From Tistlia sp040905785 (GTDB taxonomy: Bacteria; Pseudomonadota; Alphaproteobacteria; Kiloniellales; DSM-21159): 64,000 nucleotides of DNA. The stretch's first letter is position 1, and the number at the start of each line of letters is the position of its first letter. The stretch spans positions 137,943-201,942 of the forward strand of contig NZ_JBBDQW010000005.1 of NCBI RefSeq assembly GCF_040905785.1. The letters are read 5' to 3'. The notes below the pieces were generated by a model, which did not search any database, was not told where the DNA came from, and was given only the letters and a program-made list of their open reading frames with translations. Both the position numbers and the translations under genes were made by a program. Positions 50,968 through 59,910 of this stretch are shown one piece after another.

Positions 50968-51696
50968 TCACGAAGCCATGTACTGGCCGCCGTTGACGGA
51001 CAGGGTCGAGCCGGTGATGAAGCCGGCCTCGTCGCCGGCCAGGAAGACGACGCAGCGCGCGATCTCCTCCGGCTCGCCGAGGCGGCCGACCGGGATCTGC
51101 GGCAGGATCTTGCTCTTGAGCACCTCCTCGGGCACGGCGCGCACCATCTCGGTGCCGATGTAGCCCGGGCAGACGGCGTTGACCGTGATGCCCTTGGCGG
51201 CGTTCTCCAGGGCGACGGACTTGGTGAAGCCGATCAGGGCGGCCTTGGTCGCGGCGTAGTTCGACTGGCCGAACTGGCCCTTCTGGCCGTTGATCGAGCC
51301 GATCGAGACGATCCGCCCGAAGCCCCGGTCGCGCATGCCCTCGATGACGTTGCGGGTCATGTTGAACAGCGAGTCGAGGTTGGTCGAGACGACCGCGCTC
51401 CACTGCTCGGGGGTCATCTTGTGCAGGGTCGCGTCGCGCGTGATGCCGGCGTTGTTGACCAGCACCTCGACCGGGCCGAGCTCGGCGGCGACCGTCTCGA
51501 TCCCGCGCCTGCAGGAGTCGAAGTCGCAGACGTTCCATTTGAAGACGGGGATGCCGGTCGCGTCCCGGAAGCGCTCAGCCGCCTCGTCGTTGCCCGCGTA
51601 GACGGCGGCGACCTTGCAGCCGGCCTGCTGGAGGCCGAGCGAGATCGCACCGCCGATCCCGCGCGTGCCGCCCGTCACCAGAGCAACGCGTGCCAT
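50968..51696 (-). CDS. phaB: Acetoacetyl-CoA reductase PhaB
   Basis: NADPH-dependent SDR enzyme making (R)-3-hydroxybutyryl-CoA for PHB. It has 242 residues from ATG 51696. The cofactor motif is VTGGTRGIGGAIS; NNAG is present; the catalytic Ser/Tyr/Lys lie in IGSINGQKGQFGQSNYAATKAA; and VNAVCPGYIGTEMV and the C-terminal GGQYMAS are characteristic of PhaB. It is downstream of phaA across 225 bp containing a strong hairpin, so it may have its own promoter. Confidence 0.95.
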   Translation of the reverse strand: MARVALVTGGTRGIGGAISLGLQQAGCKVAAVYAGNDEAAERFRDATGIPVFKWNVCDFDSCRRGIETVAAELGPVEVLVNNAGITRDATLHKMTPEQWSAVVSTNLDSLFNMTRNVIEGMRDRGFGRIVSIGSINGQKGQFGQSNYAATKAALIGFTKSVALENAAKGITVNAVCPGYIGTEMVRAVPEEVLKSKILPQIPVGRLGEPEEIARCVVFLAGDEAGFITGSTLSVNGGQYMAS

Positions 51697-51854
51697 GCTT
51701 GTCCTCCCTGCTGTACGCCACCGGCGTGATCTAGCGCCACGCTCCAGGGCTATGAAAACATGTATGACCGCGGCGACCAAGGGTCCATGACCCAGGTCAA
51801 GCCGCGGCGGCGCGGCCGTTCCTGCTGGAGGCGCGCAGGGGCCGGATACGCGAA

Positions 51855-51882
51855 GGGGCCGGCCCCGCGCGGGACCGGCCCC
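51855..51882 (-). terminator. Terminator-like hairpin between phaA and phaB
   Basis: GGGGCCGG (51855-51862) pairs with CCGGCCCC (51875-51882), and the 12-base centre contains a further nearly palindromic CCCGCGCGGG. It lies 40 bp after the phaA stop. Only a short TTCG follows on the transcript, so termination may be partial. Confidence 0.6.
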
Positions 51883-51921
51883 CTGTCTTCGTGCCCGCCG
51901 AGGCCGGCGGGCGAGCAGGCC

Positions 51922-53094
<1,173 letters not shown>

Positions 53095-53353
53095 GGTCTG
53101 GTCGTTCCTCCTGGTGATTGCCGGGCCGTCTGGTGGTTGCCGGGCTGGTCGTCGCCTGGCCGTCGACCCGCTTGGCTCGAGCGCCCCCGGCGTGGGGCGT
53201 GGCGCCCTTTCGGGAACTGATGTGGGCCCGCCCCGGGGCGAGGCCAACGCCTTTTCGCCGCGCTGCAATAGGGCCCCGGCAGCTTACCGCCGCGCCTTGA
53301 TCCGGTGCAAGCGGGGGTCCCGCGAGGACAGGCGGCCGGGTGGCGGCCCGCGT

Positions 53354-54508
53354 TCAGGCGCGCGCCCGCAGCCAGGCCGCGAGCGGCCGCCAGACCGCCT
53401 CCGCCGCGCGACCGCTGACCACCATGCCGATGTGGCCGCTCGAGGGACGCCCGATCTCGGCGCCGGGAATCGCCTCGCCGAGCGCCAGGGCCGAGGCCGG
53501 AGGCACGATCCGGTCCTGGGCCGGCACCAGGACCAGGCTCGGCAGGCTCAGCGCCGCCGGCTCCACCGGCCGGCCGGCGATTCGCCACAGGCCGCGCGCC
53601 GGCGTGTTCTCGCCATACCAGCCGCCCAGGCACTCGCGGGCGACCGGCGCCGAAAGCGGCACACCGTCGTTCAGCCAGTCCTCGAGCGCGACGAAGTCCG
53701 CGGCCCGCGAGCTCTCGGGGTCGAGCCGCGCGAAGGCCAGGAACTTGCGCACGGCGAGTTGCGGGTCGAGCCCGGCGAACAGGCTCTGGATGGCGTCGAC
53801 CGGCAGCTCGCCGAGCAGCTCGAGCGCCGGCGCGAAGGCGAGCAGGGCGGCGCGGGCGAGCGGCCCCTGCAGGCTGCTGCCGGCCTGGAAGTCCCAGGGC
53901 GTCGCCAGCAGGGCGAGGCCGGCCAGGTCGCGCTCGCGGCGCTGCGCCAGCGCCAGGGCGAGCAGCCCGCCCATGCAGTAGCCGAGCAGCAGCGGCGCCC
54001 GGCCGGCCTCGGCGAGCAGGGTGTCGAGCGCCTCCTCCAGCGTGCCGGCGACGTAGTCGGTCAGGGTGTAGCCGCGGGTCACGGGGTCCGGCGCGCCCCA
54101 GTCGAGCAGCAGCGGCCGGAAGCCCTCGGCGGCGAGCCAGCGCAGCAGGCTGCAGCGGCGCGACAGGTCCAGGACGTAGGCGCGGTTGATCAGGGAGGGC
54201 ACGACCAGCAGGGGCGTGCCCGGCCCGGTGGCTTCGGGCAGCGCGCCGTAGTCGAGCAGCCGCGCCGGTCCCTCGCGGGCGCGCCACAACGCCGGCGGCT
54301 CCGGCAGGTCGCGGCGGTAGGGGTGCCGGCGGTAGCGCTCGATCGCCTCGAGCAGGGTCCGGCCGCGCCCGGCGATCGCCCGGTCGAGGGCTGCGGCGAA
54401 AGCCTCAGGTTCGACGTCGCGGAGCGCCTGGCGCAGCAGGTCGGCGCGCGCGGCGAGTGGGTCGGGCGGCGGCTCGGGCGGCCGCGGGCCCGTCGACTTG
54501 TCCGGCAT
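53354..54508 (-). CDS. phaC: Class III-like PHA synthase catalytic subunit PhaC
   Basis: Polymerises hydroxyacyl-CoA into polyhydroxyalkanoate. It has 384 residues from ATG 54508, the size of class III PhaC (about 355), not the 560-600 of class I. The lipase-like box with catalytic Cys is LLGYCMGGLLAL (Cys178). The Asp is in VPAQDRIVPP and the His in SSGHIGMVVSG. The DWGAPDPVTRGYTL segment is also typical. The first 104 bases overlap the 3' end of phaE in another frame; a later start cannot be excluded. Confidence 0.88.
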   Translation of the reverse strand: MPDKSTGPRPPEPPPDPLAARADLLRQALRDVEPEAFAAALDRAIAGRGRTLLEAIERYRRHPYRRDLPEPPALWRAREGPARLLDYGALPEATGPGTPLLVVPSLINRAYVLDLSRRCSLLRWLAAEGFRPLLLDWGAPDPVTRGYTLTDYVAGTLEEALDTLLAEAGRAPLLLGYCMGGLLALALAQRRERDLAGLALLATPWDFQAGSSLQGPLARAALLAFAPALELLGELPVDAIQSLFAGLDPQLAVRKFLAFARLDPESSRAADFVALEDWLNDGVPLSAPVARECLGGWYGENTPARGLWRIAGRPVEPAALSLPSLVLVPAQDRIVPPASALALGEAIPGAEIGRPSSGHIGMVVSGRAAEAVWRPLAAWLRARA

Positions 54509-54911
54509 CGCCCAGCCCGCGCTCGAGCTCGGCGATGCGTTCCTCCATAGCGGCCAGGCGGCGCGCGAGGTGGTCCAGGTCGCCGCCGCCACGCCCAGGT
54601 GCAGCGGCAGCGGCCGGGGACCCGCGCGTCCCCCGGGCGGCGCCGGTCCGTCGCTGGCCGTTCGGCGGGCCTCGTCCTTCGTGCCTGCCATCCTCTTCCG
54701 TCGTCGCGCCCGCGGCGCGCAGCAACTGGGCAGCCAGGGCTTCCTGCCAAGCGGTCCAGGCCTGGCAGGCTTCGCCGGCGCTGCCCAGGCCCGTCTCGAC
54801 CAGGCGACGCAGCGCCTCGCCGAAGCCGGGGTCGGCGGCGAGCGCGCTCGCCTGGTCCTGCCAGAGGTCCAGGTAGCGCTGCGCCAGCTCGTCGAGGTCG
54901 TCGTCGCTCAT
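54405..54911 (-). CDS. phaE: PhaE-like accessory subunit of PHA synthase
   Basis: A 168-residue protein. The N-terminal half is helical (LDELAQRYLDLWQDQASAL and CQAWTAWQEALAAQLLRA), the middle is low-complexity, and a short coiled coil (LDHLARRLAAMEERIAELERG, as LDHLARRL then AAMEERIAELERG) precedes a basic proline/arginine tail that overlaps phaC. Size and placement directly before a short PhaC suggest a reduced PhaE partner of a class III synthase. Similarity to known PhaE (about 350 residues) is weak, so the assignment rests mainly on context. Confidence 0.6.
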   Translation of the reverse strand: MSDDDLDELAQRYLDLWQDQASALAADPGFGEALRRLVETGLGSAGEACQAWTAWQEALAAQLLRAAGATTEEDGRHEGRGPPNGQRRTGAARGTRGSPAAAAAPGRGGGDLDHLARRLAAMEERIAELERGLGDAGQVDGPAAARAAARPTRRARRPAAPGAPRRRT

Positions 54912-54984
54912 CCTACGCCGGCGACTATAGGCGGGCGGCCCCCAGCCCGCCAGAGGGACTCCGCCCTGGCCGGCCCGCCCGAAA

Positions 54985-55007
54985 TGCTGCAGCGATGCTG
55001 CGCAGCA
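54985..55007. promoter_or_regulatory. TGC-rich PhaR operator candidate between phaE and phaR
   Basis: TGCTGCAGCGATGCTGCGCA, continuing GCA, contains repeated TGCTGC/GCAGCA half-sites in the 185-bp divergent region. TGC-rich boxes of this kind are the known targets of PhaR in Paracoccus and Rhodobacter. It is upstream of both phaE and phaR. Confidence 0.5.
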
Positions 55008-55026
55008 ATAGCGGCGAGGGCTAGCG

Positions 55027-55056
55027 TTGACAGCGCAGAATGCAGCGCAGCATTAT
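55027..55056 (+). promoter_or_regulatory. phaR promoter with operator in the spacer
   Basis: TTGACA (55027-55032) and CATTAT (55051-55056) are 18 bp apart. A second TGC-rich palindrome, AATGCAGCGCAGCATT (55039-55054, arms AATGC/GCATT), lies within the spacer and touches the -10. This layout predicts autorepression by PhaR. Confidence 0.62.
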
Positions 55057-55096
55057 CGCAGTCCCAGGGGTCGCCCTGCCGCGCGAGGATAAGGTA

Positions 55097-55723
55097 GTGG
55101 CCGTAAAGCACGGACCGGGCGGCGAGCCCGCCGCCATCACGATCAAGAAGTACGCAAACCGTCGCCTCTACAATACGGCGACGAGCAGCTACGTGACGCT
55201 GGATCACCTTTGCAAGATGGTAAAGGAAGGCGTCGAATTCGTCGTCTACGATGCCAAGACCGGCGACGACATCACCCGCCAGGTACTGACCCAGATCATC
55301 GTCGAGGAAGAGGCCAAGGGCGAAAATCTGCTGCCGATCTCCTTCCTGCGGCAGCTGATCTCCTTCTACGGCCACGGCTTGCAGTTCATGGTGCCGAGCT
55401 ATCTCGACCACATGATGAACGGCTTCGCCGAGAACCAGGAGAAGATGGCCAAGGCCATGCAGGACACGATGGGCGGCGTGTTCGGCTTCGGCAAGCTCGA
55501 TGAGCTGAGCAAGCAGAACATGCAGCTGCTCGAGCGCACGATGCGCATGTTCACCCCCTTCGCAGGGGCGCAGGGCAAGGGCCCGGGCGACACCGGCGCC
55601 GAGGGAGAATCCTCCCCTGCCGCCGCGGCGGCGGGCGCGGAAGCCCAGCTCGAGAACCTGAAGCGCCAGGTCGACCTGCTGCAGAGCCAGCTCGAGACGC
55701 TGTACGGCAAGGACAAGAAGTAG
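55097..55723 (+). CDS. phaR: Polyhydroxyalkanoate synthesis repressor PhaR
   Basis: DNA- and PHA-binding repressor that derepresses phasin and PHA genes when polymer appears. It has 208 residues from GTG 55097, since the ATG at 55040 lies inside the promoter. The N-terminal PHB/PHA accumulation DNA-binding domain shows ITIKKYANRRLYNTATSSYVT (as ITIKKYANRRLYNTA, TSSYVT) and DHLCKMVKEGVEFVVYDA. The middle has DITRQVLTQIIVEEE and a helical C-terminus (LENLKRQVDLLQSQLETLY) likely forms a coiled coil. Divergent from phaE-phaC. Confidence 0.93.
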   Translation: MAVKHGPGGEPAAITIKKYANRRLYNTATSSYVTLDHLCKMVKEGVEFVVYDAKTGDDITRQVLTQIIVEEEAKGENLLPISFLRQLISFYGHGLQFMVPSYLDHMMNGFAENQEKMAKAMQDTMGGVFGFGKLDELSKQNMQLLERTMRMFTPFAGAQGKGPGDTGAEGESSPAAAAAGAEAQLENLKRQVDLLQSQLETLYGKDKK

Positions 55724-55762
55724 CGCCGCCGGTCGACCCGTCGCGCCGCCGCGACCTCCGGC

Positions 55763-57544
55763 TCAGCGGGCCGCCAAGCCCCCCGCAGCGGCGCGAGTCC
55801 GCTGCCGGCTGGCGCGGGTTGGCTGCCCCCCGGCCTGAGCCTCGGCTGGAGTGCCCGCCTGAACCTCGGCGCGCCACGGCGGCGTCATCTCGGGCCGGCC
55901 GAAGTGGTAGCCCTGCAGCATGTCCAGCCCCTCCGCCGCCAGGAAGTCGGCCTCCTCGGGATTCTCGACGCATTCCGCCACCGTCCGCAGGTTGAAGGCC
56001 TTGGCGAGGCTGAGCAGGTTGCGCACGAACAGCTGGTTCTGGGGCGAATCGAGGACGCCGCGCACGAAGGAGCCGTCGATCTTGACGATATCCACCGTCA
56101 GCGACTTGAGGTGGCGGAAGGTCGTGTAGCCGGCGCCGAAGTCGTCGATGGCGACCTGGCAGCCGAGCTCGCGCACGGCCTGGACGAAGCGCGCCGTCTC
56201 CTCGACGTCGTGCAGCGCGGCGGTCTCTGTGATCTCGACGATCAGGCGCTTGGCGAGGTCGGGGCGGCCGCGCAGGCGCGCGTTGAGCGCGCGCAGCCAG
56301 GAACGGTCGGCGGCGGTCAGGCCGGAGATGTTTATGCCGAGGCGGATATCGCTCGTTGCCTGAAGCTCCTCGAGCGCCAGATCGAGGACGTAGCGGTCGA
56401 TGGCGCGCATCAGGCCGAGTTGCTCGACGACCGGGATGAACTCGGCGGCGGCGATCAGGCTGCCGTCGACGTCGAGCATGCGCACGAGGCACTCGTAGTA
56501 GTCGACCGCCCCGCCCTCGGCGAGGACGATCGGCTGGTAGGCGAGCTGAAGGCGATGCTCGCGCAGGGCCGTCTTGACCTGCTCGCCGATCTCCATGGCG
56601 TCGCGGAAGCCGCGCTGCTGTTCGTCGGTCAGCTCGTAGAGCGCCGAGCAGTCGCGCCCTGAGGTCTTTGCCTTCAGAAGCGCGCCCTCGGCCTTCGCCA
56701 TGGCGTCGAGCGCGGTATGGGCCTGTCCGGGGAACAGCAGGATTCCGGTCGAGATCGAGACGTGGACCGGCCCGGCGACGGTGTCGACGGCGCTGCGGCG
56801 CACCACATTCAAGATCCGCTCGGCGGTCTGCAGCGCCTCGGCGGCGGTGCAGCCGTTGAGCACCACCCCGAAGCGGTCGCCACCGAGGCGTCCGACCACG
56901 TCGTTCGTCCGCAGGCAGCGGTCCAGGCGGCGGCCGATCTCGATCAGGACGACGTCGCCTAGCTCCGAACCGTAGGCCCGGTTGATTCGGTCGAGGGAGT
57001 CGATGCCGACGGCCAGGAAGGCGCCGGTGCGCCCTGCCCTCAGGGCGTCCGAGAGCATGTACTCCAGGGCCTCGCGCAGGCGCAGCTTGTTGAAGTGCCC
57101 GGTCAGCTCGTCGAAGTTCGCGAGGTACTCCAGGCGCGCCTCGTTGAGCTTTCGGCGATTGATCCGACGCAGCGTGCCACGCAGGCGGTTCGCCGCGCCG
57201 GTGCGGTCGCGCTCGACCCGGCCGCGATCGTGGACCCAGTGGAACTCGCCGTTGTCGGCGCGCACGCGGTACTCGACGTCGTAGTCGGGGGCACCCTCCA
57301 GATGATCGGCCAGCGCCCGGCTGCGGCGCGCCCGATCCTCGGGATTGATGCGGTTGCCGAAGGCCTTGCCGTCGGCCGGGGCGCGCGGCCCGGTGCCGCC
57401 GAACAGAGTTTCAACAGCGCCGCCCCACTCGAGCCGGTCGGACCGGAGGTCCCACTGATAGGCGAGATCGCCGGCGGCGGTCACGGCGGCTTGCCAGAGA
57501 CCCGCGGCCTGCTCTTCTCGCACCTTCGCTTCCACAGGCGGCAA
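55763..57544 (-). CDS. PAS-GGDEF-EAL protein, probable c-di-GMP phosphodiesterase
   Basis: A 593-residue cytoplasmic signalling protein with no membrane helix: PAS (about 20-130, YQWDLRSDRLEWGG and NGEFHWVHDRG), GGDEF (about 140-305) and EAL (about 325-565). The cyclase signature is GGDRF (221-225), lacking the catalytic Glu, so synthesis is unlikely. The EAL side keeps ECLVR (E351), NISG, EITET, DDFGAGYT, KIDGSF and VAECVEN, so phosphodiesterase activity is likely. Start TTG 57544 has AGGAG ten bases upstream; GTG 57535 is an alternative. Confidence 0.88.
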   Translation of the reverse strand: MPPVEAKVREEQAAGLWQAAVTAAGDLAYQWDLRSDRLEWGGAVETLFGGTGPRAPADGKAFGNRINPEDRARRSRALADHLEGAPDYDVEYRVRADNGEFHWVHDRGRVERDRTGAANRLRGTLRRINRRKLNEARLEYLANFDELTGHFNKLRLREALEYMLSDALRAGRTGAFLAVGIDSLDRINRAYGSELGDVVLIEIGRRLDRCLRTNDVVGRLGGDRFGVVLNGCTAAEALQTAERILNVVRRSAVDTVAGPVHVSISTGILLFPGQAHTALDAMAKAEGALLKAKTSGRDCSALYELTDEQQRGFRDAMEIGEQVKTALREHRLQLAYQPIVLAEGGAVDYYECLVRMLDVDGSLIAAAEFIPVVEQLGLMRAIDRYVLDLALEELQATSDIRLGINISGLTAADRSWLRALNARLRGRPDLAKRLIVEITETAALHDVEETARFVQAVRELGCQVAIDDFGAGYTTFRHLKSLTVDIVKIDGSFVRGVLDSPQNQLFVRNLLSLAKAFNLRTVAECVENPEEADFLAAEGLDMLQGYHFGRPEMTPPWRAEVQAGTPAEAQAGGQPTRASRQRTRAAAGGLAAR

Positions 57545-57849
57545 GATCCCTGGACTCCTACCTGGCTCTCGATCCGACCGCTCGTCGATCCTGCTACCTG
57601 GGCGACGCGATCGTGACGGTCCGTGGCCAGAGGATCGAGCGCAAGCTCTTAAAAATCAATGAAACCCCCTGCACGCAGGAGTTCGGCTGCCGGGCCAAAA
57701 AACCGCCGAGCGTTGCGTCGACCGGCAGACGATATGGTTAACGAGGCCTGCTCCTCGGCATTTGATCTTGTTTTGCGGGAAAAGCACGCTTATCTTCGCG
57801 ATGCATAGCTGTCCCTGCATTTCCAGATGGCAATTCTTCGATCATTCGA
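57545..57849. other. 305-bp divergent intergenic region
   Basis: No recognisable gene. The half nearest 57650-57850 is AT-richer than the surroundings and holds a plus-strand promoter candidate (57768-57795). An uninterrupted plus-strand frame from about 57550 to 57740 lacks an ATG or ribosome site and resembles no family I know. Confidence 0.55.
57768..57795 (+). promoter_or_regulatory. Candidate promoter of the small gene at 57850
   Basis: TTGTTT (57768-57773) and TTATCT (57790-57795) are separated by 16 bp, in an AT-rich patch 55 bp ahead of the start codon. Confidence 0.4.
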
Positions 57850-58185
57850 ATGACCAGCGTCACGCCTCTCTCGATTCCCGCAAGCGGCGTTTCCGCCAGG
57901 CCCTCGCCCGCCTTCGGCGACGCGCGCGCGGCGCGCGCGATCGAGCCGGTCGAGGCCCCCCGGCAGCGCCGGCCCGGGGAGGACGCAGCGGGGCGGCGCG
58001 GGACGCCTGACGGCGCTCCGCTGCCGACGAGCCTCGCCGCACCCTTCCTCGCGCCGCCGCTCTCGGCGAGCGAGACAGCCGACAGCCGCAGCCCGCTCGA
58101 GCAGGCCAGCGAGGCCTATCGCAAGGCCGGCGCCGAGCCGACCCGCTACAGCGAAGCGCCGCGGCTCTTCTCGGTGCGCGTCTGA
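57850..58185 (+). CDS. Small hypothetical proline/alanine-rich protein
   Basis: A 111-residue protein with a disordered, Pro/Ala/Arg-rich first 75 residues and a more ordered C-terminal end (LEQASEAYRKAGAEP, then TRYSEAPRLFSVRV). Short proteins with a comparable Tyr/Arg-containing tail occur in other alphaproteobacteria, to my recollection. ATG at 57850 follows an AT-rich promoter-like region. No function can be given, and a spurious frame is possible in such GC-rich DNA. Confidence 0.5.
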   Translation: MTSVTPLSIPASGVSARPSPAFGDARAARAIEPVEAPRQRRPGEDAAGRRGTPDGAPLPTSLAAPFLAPPLSASETADSRSPLEQASEAYRKAGAEPTRYSEAPRLFSVRV

Positions 58186-58334
58186 CCCGCGCCCGGGTCC
58201 CAAGCCTTCCTTCCGCTCCCCGCCCGCCCTGCCGATCGCTCCCACTCCTCGGCGACAAGCCGGCGGTGGCACGGCCGACGCGCCGCTGCTAGCGTGGCCG
58301 CTCCACCACCGCCCAGCCCCGGAGCCTGCCGCCC

Positions 58335-59864
58335 ATGAGCGACCTGTGCGAGGCCGACAGCCTCTTCGCCCTGCTTCTTGCCGGTGACGAGGGGGCCCCG
58401 GCCCTGCTCGCGCCCGAACGGCCGGCGCTGACCCGCGGCGGCCTGGCCCAGCAGGTCCGCCGGGTCGGCAGCGCCCTGGCCGCCCGCGGCATCGCGGCGG
58501 GCGACCGCGTCGCCATCGTGCTGCCCAACGGGCCGGAGATGGCCGCGGCCTTCCTGGGCGTCGCCAGCCACGCCTCGGCGGCGCCGCTCAACCCCGCCTA
58601 CCGCGCCGAGGAGTTCGCCTTCTACCTCGACGATCTCGATGCCCGGGCGATCGTTCTGGCCGAGGGCGTCGACAGCCCGGTGCGCGCGCTGGCCGCCGCG
58701 CGCGGCCTGCCGCTGCTCGAGCTCGCGGTCCCCCAGGGCGCGGCCGCCGGCGTCTTCGAGCTGGCCGGCAAGGGCAGCGCGGCCGAACGCGGCCGACCTG
58801 CCGGCGCGGAGGACGAGGCGCTGGTGCTGCACACCTCCGGCACGACCTCGCGACCCAAGGTGGTGCCGCTGATGCAGTGCAACCTGCTCGCCTCGGCCCG
58901 GCACATCGGGGAGGTCCTGCGGCTCGGCCCGGGCGACCGCTGCCTCAACATCATGCCCCTGTTCCACATCCACGGCCTGATCGCCGCGGTCCTGTCGTCG
59001 CTCGGCGCCGGCGGCAGCGTGGTCTGCACGCCCGGCTTCAACGCCCTGAAGTTCATGGGCTGGCTCGCCGGGGACCAGGCCAGCTGGTACACGGCCGTGC
59101 CGACCATGCACCAGGCGATCCTGGCGCGCGCCGACCGCCAGCCCGAGGCCGCGCGGGCGGCGGCCCTGCGCTTCATCCGCTCGTCCTCCTCCTCGCTGCC
59201 GCCCCAGGTCATGCTCGCCCTGGAGGCGACCTTCGGCTGCCCGGTGATCGAGTCCTACGGCATGACCGAGGCAGCCCACCAGATGACCAGCAACCAGCTG
59301 CCGCCCGGCCAGCGCAAGCCGGGCAGCGTCGGCGTGCCGGCCGGCCCGCAAGTCCGGGTGCTCGACGACGACTGGCGCAGCCTGCCGACCGGCGCGGTCG
59401 GCGAGGTCGCGATCAAGGGCCCCAACGTGACGCCCGGCTACCAGGCGAACCCCGAGGCCAACCGCCAGTCGTTCCGCGACGGCTGGTTCCGCACCGGCGA
59501 CCAGGGCACCTTCGACGCCGACGGCTTCCTGACGATCACCGGACGACTCAAGGAGATCATCAACCGCGGCGGCGAGAAGATAAGCCCGCGCGAGGTCGAC
59601 GAGGTGCTGCTCGACCATCCCGCGGTCGGCCAGGCCGTCACCTTTGCCCTGCCGCACCCCAAGCTCGGCGAGGAGGTCGCCGCCGCGATCGTGCTGAGGG
59701 AGGGCCAGGAGGCCGACGAGCAGGCGCTGCGCGCCTTCGCGGCGGAGCGGCTCGCCGACTTCAAGGTGCCGCGCCGCTGGGTGTTCCTGGAGGAGATCCC
59801 CAAGGGGCCGACAGGCAAGCTGCAGCGCATCGGCCTGGCCCGGCAGCTCGGGTTGGCCGAGTGA
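58335..59864 (+). CDS. AMP-dependent acyl-CoA ligase, oxalyl-CoA-synthetase-like
   Basis: ANL-superfamily ligase of 509 residues. The phosphate-binding loop is LHTSGTTSRPKVVPL (about 157-171). The A5 motif is ESYGMTEAAHQMTSNQLP and the A7/A8 region is GWFRTGDQGTFDADGFLTI (as GWFRTGDQG, DADGFLTI) then GRLKEIINRGGEKISPREVDE (as GRLKEII, NRGGEKISPREVDE). The C-terminal catalytic Lys is in KGPTGKLQR. The combination LNPAYRAEEFAFYL plus AAHQMTSN resembles the AAE3/Pcs60 oxalate-CoA ligases, so oxalate is a plausible substrate. Confidence 0.9.
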   Translation: MSDLCEADSLFALLLAGDEGAPALLAPERPALTRGGLAQQVRRVGSALAARGIAAGDRVAIVLPNGPEMAAAFLGVASHASAAPLNPAYRAEEFAFYLDDLDARAIVLAEGVDSPVRALAAARGLPLLELAVPQGAAAGVFELAGKGSAAERGRPAGAEDEALVLHTSGTTSRPKVVPLMQCNLLASARHIGEVLRLGPGDRCLNIMPLFHIHGLIAAVLSSLGAGGSVVCTPGFNALKFMGWLAGDQASWYTAVPTMHQAILARADRQPEAARAAALRFIRSSSSSLPPQVMLALEATFGCPVIESYGMTEAAHQMTSNQLPPGQRKPGSVGVPAGPQVRVLDDDWRSLPTGAVGEVAIKGPNVTPGYQANPEANRQSFRDGWFRTGDQGTFDADGFLTITGRLKEIINRGGEKISPREVDEVLLDHPAVGQAVTFALPHPKLGEEVAAAIVLREGQEADEQALRAFAAERLADFKVPRRWVFLEEIPKGPTGKLQRIGLARQLGLAE

Positions 59865-59910
59865 CGGGGCGGCCCGTGGCGGGAAGACCGGGCGCGAAGG
59901 AGACGAGGGC

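Noticed and set aside
55040..55096. ATG 55040 as the phaR start
   Set aside because: It falls between the -35 and -10 of a good promoter, and family similarity starts only after GTG 55097.
57550..57741. Open plus-strand frame of about 60 codons in the gap before 57850
   Set aside because: No ATG, GTG or ribosome site at its beginning and no recognisable family; most likely chance.
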